DNA of 64,000 bases from Chaenocephalus aceratus (GCA_023974075.1 JAMFTG010000339.1:38501-102500), one strand, 5' to 3'. Shown: positions 1 through 12,430, counted from the first letter of the stretch. Program-made: numbers and translations. The notes: generated by a model not told the origin, from the letters alone.

Positions 1-560
1 GAAAAACAGTTTTGAAATAGGCTACTATATGACAGTAAAACAAGAATACAGTTTAAAAGGTGAGTGATTTGTAAAATATCCATAAAGAAAAAGAAAATCT
101 GTTTACCATAAATTCATTTTTCTCTCAAAGTGCACCAGGTTGATGAATTTAACTTCAATATTTAACAAAAAAAATCTTCCCGGACCCCCTTGGTGAGGAC
201 CCCCCGCTTATAAAATAGCACTTTACCTCTGCTTACCCATACGCCATTTTATATGCTGAGAGCTGATTGTCGAGCCTTCATCGTAAGAGTCGTGGGTGCA
301 CGGTGTATGTGGGTATTCCACTGTAGCGCCCGGTACATTAATGGGAAACCCTAGTTTGTACATGGTCAATACATTTGTAACACTGTACACATGAACGTTT
401 CTTTTTTCGGTTCACCAAAAAAAAATCTTACTCCAAGCTGAACTCAAATATTGGCAGCCCTGATTTTATTATTATATTATATAGATTCGTTATTCATTTG
501 TTTTAAAGCTCAATAAATAACAAAGAAGACCTTTGACCGGCACTTTTATAATTTTGTTGG
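1..560. other. AT-rich sequence, no gene seen
   Basis: No convincing coding exon, RNA gene or complete transposon can be recognised on either strand. The stretch is AT-rich with a short GC-rich patch around 180-350. Confidence 0.5.
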
Positions 561-905
561 AAGATTTAAACTTTAATACACGTTGACTGGCGAAAAACTC
601 TGCCCGGTTCCCTCGGCCCCCACCGCGGAGAATAAACAGAAGGGCAACCATGACAACCATGCTTCTTCGCTGCTTTTGTGGAGGAAGCTACAGCGCCACG
701 TACAGGCTCCTGCATATGTACTGCAGCTTCTCCAGCGGTTGGAGCTAAACGGAGCGGTCTCGTGTGGACAGACACTATCCGGATAACTATTGCGTGTGGA
801 CGGAAGCTTTTTTGCGATTGCGTTTGCGTTAATCCTATGCGTTTAGCCGTTTTCGTCCTCGTGTGGCCGCAGCCTCAGACACACACACTGTAAGGAGAGG
901 GAGCG
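561..905. repeat. Fragment of a Harbinger-like MITE family
   Basis: This stretch shares long near-identical blocks with the right half of the better preserved element at 41071-42200, for example the run reading gagaataaacagaagggcaa and the following 100 bases. No terminal repeats are seen here, so it is probably a truncated copy. Confidence 0.5.
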
Positions 906-1029
906 AATCAGACGGAGTCAACGGCTGCTGACTCATTGTCTTGGGTCCGCCCAGAAGTGAAACTGGCCAATGGAAAACTGCCAACTCACTGGCTAGCTCG
1001 CCCAGAAGTGAAATCGCCAATAACAAATA

Positions 1030-1312
1030 GCTAGGGAGGAGGAACCGACACAACTCCTTCCCACTTGTGTGTATAAATAATATCATATTTTGATGCTCGG
1101 TGCCCCTTCTGACTGACCGTCTCGGTGTAGCACGGTAGTGGAATTGAGCCCAGAGTACTCTGTAAATTGTATTGTGCCTTTTGTCATTAAAACAGAATAT
1201 TGTTTAACTTGTATCCTGGTGTATTTCAATTCCTTCCTTTTATGATTTAACCAGCTCACCAAACGACATGCGGAGCCGAGGTGGGTTTTAGACCGCTCTG
1301 ACTCCAACACTG
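1030..1312 (+). repeat. Possible solo-LTR 3' part
   Basis: A TATA-like tataaata near 1072 is followed by transcript-like sequence with an ATTAAA signal near 1187. The stretch resembles the second half of 41194-41700 around ATTAAA and TATTGTTTAA. No internal retroelement genes or target duplication were found, so the LTR call is tentative. Confidence 0.35.
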
Positions 1313-1553
1313 GTCACTGAGTTGATATAGTCATTAGTTATAGGTAGTTATTTGTAGTCAATTTAAAGACTGTGTTGCTGTTCTCAGGTCCCACTTCAGT
1401 GTTTACATGCATCAATATGTGTGCTTATGCTAACATCATAAGACAAAAATTGGTTCCGTGTTGTGTGTAGTGAGAATGCGCTAGAGTGAGGGGGCCCCCA
1501 AGCCAAAGCTCACTTAGGGCCCCCAAAAGTCTAGGGCCGGCCCTGCCTGTATT

Positions 1554-1567
1554 GAAACTGAAACTAA
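1554..1567 (+). promoter_or_regulatory. ISRE-like element of exonuclease copy A
   Basis: Two abutting GAAACT blocks match the interferon-stimulated response element bound by ISGF3 and IRF factors. The element sits about 190 bases upstream of a non-coding exon end (donor GT at 1759). The same element precedes the other copies, so it is probably a promoter element. Confidence 0.75.
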
Positions 1568-1930
1568 ACGAACTGCGGGGAACTTTCTACATTCAAGGGA
1601 AACTCGCTTAGTTTTGCAGCTGCGGCAGACAAGACAAAACAGGCAGGTCAGTCAGTACACGAGGAAACTGAAAAAATAACAAAAACCAATTAATATTCCT
1701 AGTTGAGTTCAGTTTGTGGAGATGTTGTAGCAGTGACAGGATTATTGCAGCGTCCACGGTGAGTTCCGGCATAATTTCTCTCTTTCTTTTGTATACATTT
1801 CTGACTTTATCAGTCGTCTAACTTTACTCCTACTTTTAATTTGCTTTTTCAGTACTTTCTTTTAATTCTTTGTCCAATGCATAATTTGAATGTTGTATGT
1901 TCAAATGTCTTTTTCTTTTCATTCGTGCAG

Positions 1931-3518
1931 ATGGCTTGGCCGGGGTACCATCGTTTTCTTTGACCTTGAGACCACAGGATTACGTAAATAACATTTACTT
2001 GATGTCTCTTTATTAATACTTACTATATCTGGTTATTAGGAGAAATTATTTCACATCATTTTGGGGAGCTTTGGGGTCCCTGCGTGCGCGTGCGTGCGTG
2101 TGTCTGTGTGTGTCTGTTGGTAGTTGGAATACATGTTTGAATGTGTTGTTGGGGGTATATGTCAGAGACACTAAAACAACGAACAAAAAACGATGTTTTA
2201 GTATATAAATGATTATATATAAGTAATAAGTATTCAACAATCAAACATATCCAAGCACATACATATATTTTTATATAAAGTCAGATACATTTAAAACTTC
2301 AGGAAAAGTGATATTTGTATATTTGTGGACTCTGTGGTTTTGCCTCTTGAAACGACTGCTTCCAACCCCTCATTTAAATGAACACAGACATGTCTGGTAT
2401 TATAATATTTTAAATCATTTATTTACAAACAAAATTAAAGAGTCGGTGTGAGGAACAAAAAGGTAGTTTGTTGCCTGAGGGGCAACAGTATGCCATTGAT
2501 CACTTTGTTAACAATATTTATTGATATATGTATTATTTGATTGAGCTCAAAGGTTCATAATTAGTCTACTGCAATTAGTTGTGTGGATGGCATGTCCAAA
2601 TTATTTTAATTATTTTAAGGAGATCTTCAGAAGTGGAAAGGGAGAAAGGAGCACAGATTAGGAGGGAGGGGGGAAAGTAACACCTCCACCAGCCCCCATC
2701 CTGTATTGTTTCAAACTCTCTCCTAGGGTCTGCTTCTTATCTGTGTCTCGGGGTTTGTGAGGGTCGTTAACTCGTCTTTGTTGTTGAAAAGATTGTATCT
2801 CAACTTGGTCGTTAAGTTGGTCTGTCCTTTACAGAATATCAAAGTATTCTGTATAAGAATGTAGTAGAAGACCCTTTGGCTTTGAGCCGCTTGTTCTAAC
2901 GGGAAACATTAAGCCGTTTGATGAACAAAAGATGACCACTATATCATTTTGACTATATCTTTTTATATTTTGTATTAAATTAATTTCTTTTTTTCATGCA
3001 GCCACTAAATCTTGTCATATCGTCCAGTTGGCGGCCAGCTGTGAAAATACCATCTTCAACCGCTATATCCTCCCCGGCATCCCATTCGAACTCGTAGCTA
3101 CAAAAGTGAACGGCTTCACCGTCCGTTATGGCCAACTGTTGAGCCTGTGAGCACTATGACACTTTACTATTCTTTAACAACTTTCATCGACTACCTTGGC
3201 CGCTTCCCCGGCCCTGTGCTGCTGGCGGCCCACAACTCAAGGAGATTTCATAGAAGGGTGCTCATGAGAGTGCTGGAGAAGTGTTCCCTCTTTGAGCAGT
3301 TCAAAAAGGTGGTGTCTGGGTTTGTGGATACCTTACAGCTGAGCAAGAATCTCCATCCTAAACTGAAACCTTTGAATCGGCCGGATCTGGTCCGCTACTT
3401 CCTGGGAGGGAAATACAATGCCCATAATGCAGTGGAGAAGGCCGAACAGCTGGAAGAGCTGTTCAATCATTGGGATCCCGACAATGATGACATCGAAGAT
3501 GTCACCGACTGGATTTAA
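1931..3518 (+). pseudogene. DEDDh exonuclease-like (PLEX-like) copy A, broken
   Basis: A non-coding exon ending at 1758 is followed by a motif-I exon (1931-1983) and a large exon (3002-3518). The motif-I exon has one extra G in a G run just after the start, so FFDLETTGL is encoded but out of frame. Relative to copy B, the large exon lacks 10 bases near 3139, causing a stop. Motif II reads RRFH instead of RRFD and motif III reads HNAVEK instead of HNAVED, so two catalytic aspartates are also gone. The splice signals persist and transcription is possible. The distal reading frame (3147-3518) remains open but lacks motif I. I judge it a recent pseudogene. Confidence 0.8.
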
Positions 3519-4830
3519 TCTACAGAACAACATTAAAATATTAAATACTAAAGTTAATATGTGTTGTTTGTGTTCTCATCATGTACCCACAGGTGGTTCG
3601 ACATAACAACAAAAGACGTGTGATTTATGACATGCTTGTTTTGATGGTCTGTGTCATGCTCAAAGTGTTTGTTTTTGTATTTCCTTTAAATCGAAGCATA
3701 ATGTGTAAAGTACCATTACACTTTAATTTGACTCTTCTATACAATTTCTTCAACTCATTTCTAGCCATCATTCAGGGAGAAATGTCTACTCCTTGAAGGC
3801 ATGCCAAGCTTTGTTTTTCAAACATCATATATCATTATAGTCATTTTCTTCTCTACCTGTAGTAATGAACTTGTAAACCACTATATTCAGTGGCATTATA
3901 TCCACCAACAACATCATTGTTAGAGATATACACTCAGTGGTGTTAAGTAACTAAGTAGATTTACTCAAGCAATAAGAACAATTTTGAGATACTTGTATTT
4001 TAGAATCAGAACTTTACTTTACTTGAGTATTTCCATGTTATGCTACTTTGCACTTCTACTCCAGTACTCTCAGAGGTAAATAGTGTACTTTTACTCCACT
4101 ACATATATTTAATATCTTTAGTTACTTTACAGATTTGGATTAATGATGTGAAATATAATCAACCCTTAAATCTGACATTAGTTCCACCTGGAGTAAATTC
4201 ACAAGCTACCCTGCAGTATGCAAAGTCATTCAAACTAGCTGCTCCTTCACCAGCTTTGAGAACACTTTAATGCATCAATAATTATTGTTGGGGGAAAATA
4301 GTGTTTGCTACTTTTATCTTATACTGTTGGAACTGTGCATGCCCTTGCAGAGGCCTCCTGGAAGACAAGACTTGATTCATTTGTTAACATTCCTCAAGGT
4401 GTCAAAACCACAGGGCTTCCTATTGTGACATGTTTCATGCAAACTTTTAAAACCGAGACGTAAAGCGTGAGTATTGTTCAAAAGTTCAGCATGATCTATG
4501 TCTGGTTTCGGATATCTGGTAATACATGTCTTAGAAACACTTACTTCCATCCAAACAAACTAAAGCCAATCATAAATGTAGTTAACAATGGTACATTTCA
4601 TGGAGGCAGGATTTGTAGGTGTCATGACCACTTAATCAGGAGATCAGTAACACCCCCCATTTCAGAGGGTAGTCCCCAGGATCCCTCACTTACGGTCTGG
4701 GAGCAGAGCAGGACAGTTCAACATTATGATTATTTAGTTTAAAACCAACATTAGTTTAATTCGTTTTCCACAAAACAGTGACCACAGTAGCCTGAACTCT
4801 GGGACAAGTCGGGTCAAACCCGTAGACCTG
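3519..4830 (+). repeat. Downstream spacer of the duplicated unit (A to B)
   Basis: This is the 3' flank and spacer shared by the tandem units. It includes a block rich in TACTTTTACTCC-type sequence (about 3930-4270), a common kind of teleost interspersed repeat, and a segment at 4390-4790. Close copies lie at 8454-9420 (same strand) and, reversed, at 17600-18532 and 20760-22051. The segment at 4390-4790 is also found reversed upstream of copy D. Short open frames here are not conserved as protein. Confidence 0.7.
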
Positions 4831-4834
4831 TATT

Positions 4835-4848
4835 GAAACTGAAACTAA
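4835..4848 (+). promoter_or_regulatory. ISRE-like element of exonuclease copy B
   Basis: GAAACTGAAACT is identical to the element of copy A. It lies about 205 bases upstream of the non-coding exon donor (exon end 5039). It is followed by a GGGGAACTTTCC stretch that resembles an NF-kB site with one extra A. Confidence 0.78.
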
Positions 4849-5227
4849 ACGAACTGCGGGGAACTTTCCACATTCACGGGAAACTCGCTTAGTTTTGCAG
4901 CTGCGGCGGATAAGACAAGACAGGCGGGTCAGTCAGTGCACGAGGACACTGAAAAAAGAACAAAAAATCATTTATATTCCTAGTTGAGTTCCGTTTGTGG
5001 AGGTGTTGTGGCAGTGACAGGATTATTTCAGCGTCCACGGTGAGTTCTGGCATCTTTTCTCTCTTTTTTATACATTTGCGACTTTGTCACTTCGCCTAAC
5101 TTTACTACTTTGAATTAGCATACATATTGAATGCTACAAACTTTTTGAGTACTACCTTTTAATTCTTTGTCCAATGCATAATTTGAATGTTGTATGTTCA
5201 AATGTCTTTTTCTTTTAATACCTGCAG

Positions 5228-5387
5228 ATGGCTCGGCAGGGTACCATCGTTTTCTTTAAACTTGAGACCACAGGATTAGGTAAATAACAATTACTTGATG
5301 TCTGTTTATTAATACTTACTATAGTTGCTTATTAGGAGAAATTATTTCACGTTTTTTTTGGGGAGCTTTGGGGTCCCCGGAGTATGT

Positions 5388-5434
<47 letters not shown>

Positions 5435-5453
5435 GGGGGGGTGTATGAAACAG

Positions 5454-5494
<41 letters not shown>

Positions 5495-8453
5495 AACCCC
5501 TCATTTAAGTGAACACAGACATGTCTGGTATTATAATATTCTAAATAATTTATTTACGAACAAAATTAAAGAGTCGTGTGAGGACCAAAAAGGTAGATTG
5601 TTGCCTGAGGGGCAACAGTATGCCATTGATCACTTTGCAAATAATATGTATTTTTATTTTTATTATTTGAGCTCAAAAGTTAATTAACTGCAATTAGTTG
5701 TGTAGATGGCATGAAAAATGGCTTGAATTGTCTTTTTTATTTTTCTTGATTGCTTTTAATTATTTTAAGGAGATTTTTTTTTACAGTGTTCGCTATGTGT
5801 ACTTTTTAAAGATTTTTTGTTTTATATTTTATGTATGCACCATGACATCAAGTCAAATTCCTCGTATGTGTGATCCATCCTACCTGGCAATAAACCCGTT
5901 TCTGACTGAGGGGAAAAGGAGCACAGATTAGGAGGGAGGGGCGGATGTAACACCTCCAGCAGCCCCCATCCTGAATTGTTTTCAATTCTCTCTTACCTCA
6001 TTCACACCAACGGTGTTTCAGGGTCGGTTTGGAGCTGGAGCTTGAAAAGCACCGGGTTTTCCTGTTCACACCGCAGCGTAGCAGCCTCTTAGCTCCGGAA
6101 TCCGGTTCGTTTCAAGCACCAAAAAATTGTCCGGCCAGAGCAAAAGGCAAGAGCACCACATACGTCACGCTTACGTCGAGGCGGGGGCAGGCAATAGAGT
6201 CAGGCTGCAGACCGCAGCAAGGAGGCGGATCGTATAAGGGCGGATCGTATAAGGGCGGATCGTATAGGGGCGGATCCTATAGTGAACGACGGGAGCCGGC
6301 TCTCGCCCGCGAACGAGCCGTTTTTTGTTTTGTTTTTGCGGAGGGATCTAGATCGGCATGAGGGCACATTATGCAATGTGCAATGTGGACATTATCCCAC
6401 TTATTACACATGGCCACATTCTCAACAAAGTAACGACATGACTCCCAATAATAATTGAAATGCTTTTATGGATTTAGAAAAATATTTTATTGATTTAAAA
6501 AATAGTTTTATGTATTGATTTAAATTGACATGCATCCGCTAAGAAAAGTAGTCCGTTGTTACTGTTTGAACTAACGTAACAACGGCAGGAACTGCTTCTA
6601 TAGTGTTTTTGAGGAGCTTTTTGATTACAGATTTGAAAACATCGTTGCTTGCTTTAAAAGTAGCACAATTCATTATGTCAAACCTTGGAAAGTATCTAGA
6701 TATCCCTGCCCTAATGCCAAAAGTAACTGGCAACTGAATATGTGTCGCCGTTTGATGTCTATGTCTGGACCGCTGCGTAAAAAGGAGGGTTTTCTGCCCG
6801 TTACTTCTCTTCTTACTTCTATAAGAATAAAACACGGAGGACGGAGATCTCTTTTTTTCCCCCTCTTCTCCCCGCTGCAGCCTAGCAGCTGATCTCAAAG
6901 CACGCTCCCCTCTCCTGCAGGGAGAAAAACTATATTTAAAATAGTTTTTATAGGTGTTGCTATCTGTTTTGTGTAGCGTGGTTCTACAAGCAAGTCAATG
7001 CATTAATTGGGTGGTATCAGAGAGTTACACGGGTCTGTAAATGCAATGAAAACAATTGGCCACAGCAAATAATTTATATTAAACATGTAATTTTTACTTT
7101 TGAATACTTCAGTACAAAGGATGTATTGAATAATTTAAGTGATATATGTGTACACATATACATCATTCATTAGTCAAAACAGGGCTACATTTGATTTAAT
7201 TAAAAGGTATAATATGTGGTAAACTGAAGAGCCCTTTGGGAGCCGAAAGAGCCGGCTCTTCTTGGTGAGCCGAGCCAAATGATCCGGCTCAGCAAGAAGA
7301 GCCGGAATTCCCATCACTAGAACGAATGACTTCTTCTGCGAGGATTTATAAAAGCAGCTGGAATCCCTTAAGTTGCTATTGGATAAAAAAAGTTAGGAAA
7401 CGCCCCTATACGATCCGCCTCCTTGCTGCGGTCTGCAGCCAGACCCATCTCGGGGCAGGGGCAGAGACAGATCAACTCCTGAACAACAACAAAAAGCCCG
7501 CGTTTTATCCAGTTTGTACACAACGATGGAGAAACTTTTCGGACTCTGGGCAGTGTGAAAAGAACCAGAGCTAAACCAAAGAACCGGTTCTGAACCTGAA
7601 AAGCTATAGCACGGAGCTTGAACCGGAGTTGCGTTTGTGTGAATGAGGTACTAGGGTCTGCTTCTTATCTGTGTCTCGGGGTTTATGAGGGTCCTTAACT
7701 AGTCTTTGTTGTTGAAAAGATTGTATCTCAACTTGGTCGTTAAGTTGGTCTGTCCTTTAAAGAATATCAAAGTATTCTGTAAGAATGTAGTAGAAGTCCC
7801 TTTGGCTTTGAGCTGCTTGTTCTACTGGGAAACATTAAGCTGTTTGATGAACAAAAGATGACCACTATATCATTTTGACTATATCTTTTTATATTTTGTA
7901 TTACATTAATTCCTTTTTGCATGCAGGCGTGACATCTTGTCACATCGTCCAGTTGGCGGCCAGCTGTGAAAATACCATCTTCAAACGCTACATCCTCCCC
8001 TGCATCCCCATCGAATACAGAGCTTCAGAAGTGAACGGCCTCACCGTCAGTTATGGCCAACTGTTCCTCCACGAAGAGCCTGTGAGCACTATGACACTTT
8101 ACTATTCTTTAACAACTTTCATTGACTACCTTGGCCGCTTCCCCGGCCCCGTGCTGCTGGCGGCCCACAACTCAAGGAGATTTCATGGAAGGGTGCTCAT
8201 GAGAGTGCTGGAGAAGTTCTCCCTCTTTGAGCAGTTCAAACAGGTGGTGTCTGGGTTTGTGGATACCTTACAGCTGAGCAAGAATCTCTATCCTAAACTG
8301 AAACCTTTTAATCGGCCGTATCTGGTCCGCTACTTCCTGGGAGGGAAATACAATGCCCATAATGCAGTGGAGAAGGCCAAACAGCTGGAAGAGCTGTTCA
8401 ATTATTGGGATCCCGACAATGATGACATCGAGGATGTCACCGACTGGATTTAA
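5228..8453 (+). CDS. DEDDh exonuclease-like (PLEX-like) copy B, predicted catalytically dead
   Basis: Two coding exons, 5228-5279 and 7927-8453, join to an open frame of 192 residues. The start is the ATG directly after the acceptor (tgcag), as in every copy. The family is the RNase H-fold DEDDh 3'-5' exonucleases, and the best fit is the exonuclease module of PML and its fish relatives. Motif I reads FFKLETTGL (first Asp to Lys), motif II AHNSRRFH (Asp to His) and motif III HNAVEK (Asp to Lys). Three of the four metal-binding acids are replaced, while the Glu and the motif-III His remain. The frame is otherwise intact, which suggests a pseudoenzyme or a very recent inactivation. The intron carries a nested transposon (5996-7648). 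An ISRE-like element lies upstream. Confidence 0.72.
5386..5492. repeat. (GT)n and (CA)n microsatellite in copy B intron
   Basis: A GT run is followed, after a short linker reading gtatgaaacagaaac, by a CA run, so the two could pair as a hairpin. Equivalent but longer or shorter arrays occupy the same intron position in copies A, C and D. Confidence 0.9.
5996..7648. mobile_element. Non-autonomous DNA transposon with long inverted arms
   Basis: The ends CCTCATTCACAC and GTGTGAATGAGG are perfect inverted repeats flanked by TA on both sides. The arms are complementary over much of about 280 bases, for example ctgcagaccgcagcaagg on the left and its reverse complement on the right. The left arm has a short tandem GGATCGTATAAGGGC-type repeat. 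No transposase is encoded. Copies A and D lack it at the matching intron position, so the insertion is specific to copy B. Confidence 0.75.
6280..7320. mobile_element. Inner hAT-like MITE nested in the larger element
   Basis: The right end reads GAGCCGGAATTCCCATCACTA and the left end reads TAGTGAACGACGGGAGCCGG, imperfect inverted repeats resembling hAT termini. It sits between the two arms of the outer element. No clear 8-bp target duplication is visible, so the exact ends are uncertain. Confidence 0.5.
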
Positions 8454-9420
8454 TCTACAGAACAACATTAAAATATTAAATACTAAAGTTAACATTTGTT
8501 GTTTTGTGTTCTCATCATGTACCCACAGGTGGTTGTACAGATCGGCATAACAAAAGAAAACGTGTGATTTCTGACATAATGCTTGTGACACCTCAAACTC
8601 CATGTTAAATGATACTCATACTTTTTGATGGTCTGTGTCATGCTCAAAGTGTTTGTTTTTTTATTTCCTTTAAATCGAAGCATAATGTGTAAAGTACCAT
8701 TAAACTTTAATTTGACTCTTCTATACAATTTCTTCAACTCATTTCTAGCCATCATTCAGGGAGAAATGTCTACTCCTTGAAGGCATGGCATGCTTTGTTT
8801 TTCAAACATCATATATCATTATATTCATTTTCTTCTCTACCTGTAGTAATGAACTTGTAAACCACTATATTCAGTGGCATTATATCCACCAACAACATCA
8901 TTGTTAGAGATATACACTCAGTGGTGTTAAGTAACTAAGTAGATTTACTCAAGCAATAAGAACAATTTTGAGATACTTGTATTTTAGAATCAGAACTTTA
9001 CTTGAGTATTTCCATGTTATGCTACTTTGCACTTCTACTCCAGTGCTCTCAGAGGTAAATGGTGTACTTTTACTCCACTACATTTATTTAATATCTTTAT
9101 TTACTTTACAGATTTGGATGAATGATGTGAAATATAATCAACCCTTAAATCAGACTTTAGTTCCACCTGGAGTAAATTCACAAGCTACCCTGCAGTCTAC
9201 AAAGCCATTCAAACTAGCTGCTCCTTTACCAGCTTTGAGAACACTTTAATGCATCAATAATTATTGTTGGGAAACAATGTTTGCTCCTGTTATCTTGTAC
9301 TGTTGGAACTGTGCATGACCTTGCAGATGGCTCCTGTAACAGGAGGCACCAAGACTTGATTCATTTGTTTATCCACGGAAAAGAAAGACTTTTCTCTCCT
9401 GCATTCCGTTAGAGTGGCTC
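8454..9420 (+). repeat. Downstream spacer of unit B
   Basis: The stretch matches 3519-4400 closely, including the TACTTTTACTCC-rich block near 9000-9250. The similarity to the unit downstream of copy C ends near the shared run gattcatttgtttatccacg, which marks the end of the duplicated unit. Confidence 0.65.
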
Positions 9421-11260
9421 TTTGAGGGCGAAGAGCAACATTCAACTCGTAAAGAGAACCTACACGAGCAGGTCAGAATACAGTCTTTTCCCATCTGTTG
9501 CCAACCTGATTTGCGACTATGGTGCTAAATGCAGTGAAGACCAGGGACGTGAACAGACATTTGGAGGGGCTATTGCTCTAAACTGGAAAAAGGGCCTCCC
9601 CCTCGAAAAAAAATATAAGACCAATACGACCATTAACTAATTTGAACAGTAATTCACATCATCATCTCACAACAAAATAAGCTAAGGCAATGACTTGCAT
9701 TCGGTGACTTGATTTTTAAAATGAAAACCAGGGAAATGTTTGGTTTTGCGGTCCATATCTCATTAAAATATCTAATGTTAGAAACTACTAAAGAAAAAAT
9801 GGGGACAATTCAATGTAGTTTGATCATTGCAGACATACTGATAAAATAGGGCTTCTATAATTACCTTAAATAAACTCACGAATTAATGAAACCAGTTCAA
9901 TATGCATTATTCTTATTCTTATTATTCTTTATGAGCACAGTAATTTGTAAGGTATCTAATTAGATAGAAAGTAGAAACATGGCAGAAATCCTACAATGAA
10001 GTGGACAGTGAAGTGTTCTCCGGTGAGAGGGCGATCAAGAAAAGAGAGCGAGCGGCCCCGTCGAGGGAGTTTACCATGTGGGCAATAACATGGAAGAAGA
10101 AGAGAAGAAGAAGAAGAAGAAGAAGAAGAAGAAGAAGAAGAAGAAGAAGAAGAAGAAGAAGAAGAAGAAGAAGAAGAAGAAGAAGAAGAAGAAGAAGAAA
10201 ATGAAGCTGGTGTGTTTCCCACAGCGAGACACTACAATACTAATTGTGGGCTTATCATGTTGATTCGACCACAACAGAAAGAAAAAAAACCTCTCACTCT
10301 CCAGAGGGGCAGGTCAGCCAAAAAGGGGAAACGGGCCGTTGCCCGGGCAACAATAGCCCGTACCTGTGCACGTCCCTGGTGAAGACTAAGTGTAACTGTC
10401 TTTCTGCTGCTTTGATCAGCAAACCTTGTGTGTGTGAGTTGAACCATCTCTCTGTATGTAATTGAACTCTGCTCCTTCTCGCAAGAATACATTTGGACCT
10501 GATCATTGATTCTCAAGCCGGTGTCGAGTGATATTTTTCCTAACAATTCTAATAAAACATATTCAATATATAGTATTCTGAAATGGGCCAATCTGCATAA
10601 TGAGTGCTTTTACTTTTGGTACTTTTTGTAATGGAAACTTCTGAAGCAATGGAGACAAATCTCAGTAAGACAGGGGGAGAGCTGGAGCTTGATGGCAGAA
10701 ACTGATGGTTTATTTGAAGTTGCGGTCCGGAGAATCAACATGACGTGTGAGTGGACACAGGGGTTGCCAAACCAATTCTGAAGATCTGTCCCTTAGTCGG
10801 AGGTTTTAACTAGTTCAGAGTGTATAATCAACAGTCTCCATTAGCAAGACAAGTGTGGACACTAAATCTAACTAAAACTGCCGTCCATGAGAATGTATGC
10901 TAGTGGGACCTACGCACCTGATAAGAAGGACTTCCAGATATCCCTAAACAATAAATTCTCTCAGGTCAGCTTGTGCTCGGTCCTGAACTGGCAAAAAAGA
11001 AAAAGCCAGAGCAGTTCCTCCCTAAAGGAGATAGCAACCACTCCCCAAGGCCGAAGACCTATGCCATGGGAAAGGAGACAGAGGAAGGAGAGAATGATGA
11101 ACTGTGTCAAAGGTTAACACCTAAACAAAAATATTCCCCAACACTTTTAAGTATATTTTAAAGCTAGTCATTTTGTACTTTTACTTGAGTATCCTTTTGA
11201 ATGCAGAAATTGTACTTGTAACAGAGTATTCCCACACTCTGGTACATCTACTTTCACGTA
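9421..11260. other. Repeat-rich spacer, no gene seen
   Basis: Apart from the (GAA)n array at 10094-10199, the stretch shows transcript-like GC patches (10300-10540) that could be an old LTR end but no terminal repeats or protein similarity. Open frames at 10001-10263 simply translate the GAA array. Confidence 0.45.
10094..10199. repeat. (GAA)n microsatellite
   Basis: About 106 bases of nearly uninterrupted GAA/AAG trinucleotide. All the poly-Lys, poly-Arg and poly-Ser frames over it are artefacts of the array. Confidence 0.95.
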
Positions 11261-11900
11261 GGAACTGAAGAATATTATTGCTTGCTCATAAAGAAATGTT
11301 TATGAATAACGTGCTCCCAGAAGGTCTTAAACTATGAAGGGAAGTGAGCTTCATGACAGTGTTAATGGTGAGCAAAACATAAGGAAGGAACTGCATTTCT
11401 GCTACTTTTATTAGATTGTGCACGGAGTTATTCACTGAGGTTCAGGAGAGGGCACCGTGCCAGGCACGAGCAGTTCAGAGCTTAGCACGTGACAGGAGAA
11501 ACAGACAGTCGGTATAGTGTAGGGCCTGGATGAGCTTGGGAAGAAGACTGGACCTGTCGGACCTGGACGAAGCCAAGAGGCGTGGGCTCGCCTGTACTCC
11601 AATCACAAATCTACGGCACCTCACTCAGAAATATACATATCCAATCAGAATATGACACCTTCTATCTGTAATAAGTATATGAAATGTCTTTTGCCGGTGT
11701 CCGGGGCTCTGGAAGGAAGTGTGAGATAGTTAACTGCTTGGAGTGGAAACTGCTCGCGGTCTGTGGATCACTGATCTCCAGAGACCTCAGCTGAGCAATA
11801 TTCCTTATCACAACTGAAATAAATCAGCTTTATTATAACTTTACTGCCTGGTCCGACTCCTTGCTTCGCAGAGGAATTCTGAAACACGACAGTACACAAA
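11260..11900 (+). repeat. Possible solo LTR
   Basis: Promoter-like and transcript-like sequence ends with a polyadenylation signal in gaaataaatcag near 11818 and a GC-rich tail. No internal genes, primer-binding site or target duplication are visible, so this is a weak call. Confidence 0.3.
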
Positions 11901-12430
11901 ACGTAGTAATTATAGACAATTTAGACATCCACATTTTTGAAAAATTAACCTTTTATTTTATAATTTGTTGTTATGTATTTAGGAAAAACAGATAATAAAC
12001 CATTAAAAAAAGTTATTTGTCCAGCTAAGGCATCAAATGTAATCTTTTTATTAGATGCTTTATTTGTTGTGTGCCGCACTTTGTGCAACCCTGTTACAAA
12101 TACTCATTAAGCAGAAAAAAGTATTTTCAAAAATATTCTTCAATAAAATGATTTACTATTAAGTAAAGAAAGTCACATTTACATGAAATACTCATGTCGT
12201 TTTTGGATAACTTTAATTTGATTATTTTAGTAGAAAATGATATAGTAACAGGGTTGAAATTAGAGCAACAGGGTTGCGTAAAGTAACAGGGTTGAATGGC
12301 TACATTACTTTTGATTGTAGATCATGACATAAATGTGACAAATAAATACTCAGCACCACAGAAATGTTGTTTGATAATATTTTATATATATTTTTCAATG
12401 AAGAATCAACCTTGTTATTATTATATATTT
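11901..12430. other. AT-rich spacer, no gene seen
   Basis: Mostly A/T with no coding or RNA signal. A phrase like taacagggttg recurs four times between 12240 and 13140, possibly from a decayed repeat. Confidence 0.5.

Noticed and set aside
5325..5687. Cys/Val- and His/Thr-repeat proteins at this and other CA/GT arrays
   Set aside because: Translations of dinucleotide repeats (also at 15491-15818, 19857-20293, 33226-33507, 36818-37426 and 46179-46384).
7875..8453. Upstream ATG giving a longer N-terminus for the large exon of copy B
   Set aside because: The extra residues come from the intron (through the acceptor tgcatgcag). The conserved splice site and the motif-I exon at 5228-5279 give the better model. 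The same applies to copies C and D.
10001..10263. Lys-, Arg- and Ser-rich small proteins
   Set aside because: All are readings of the (GAA)n microsatellite.
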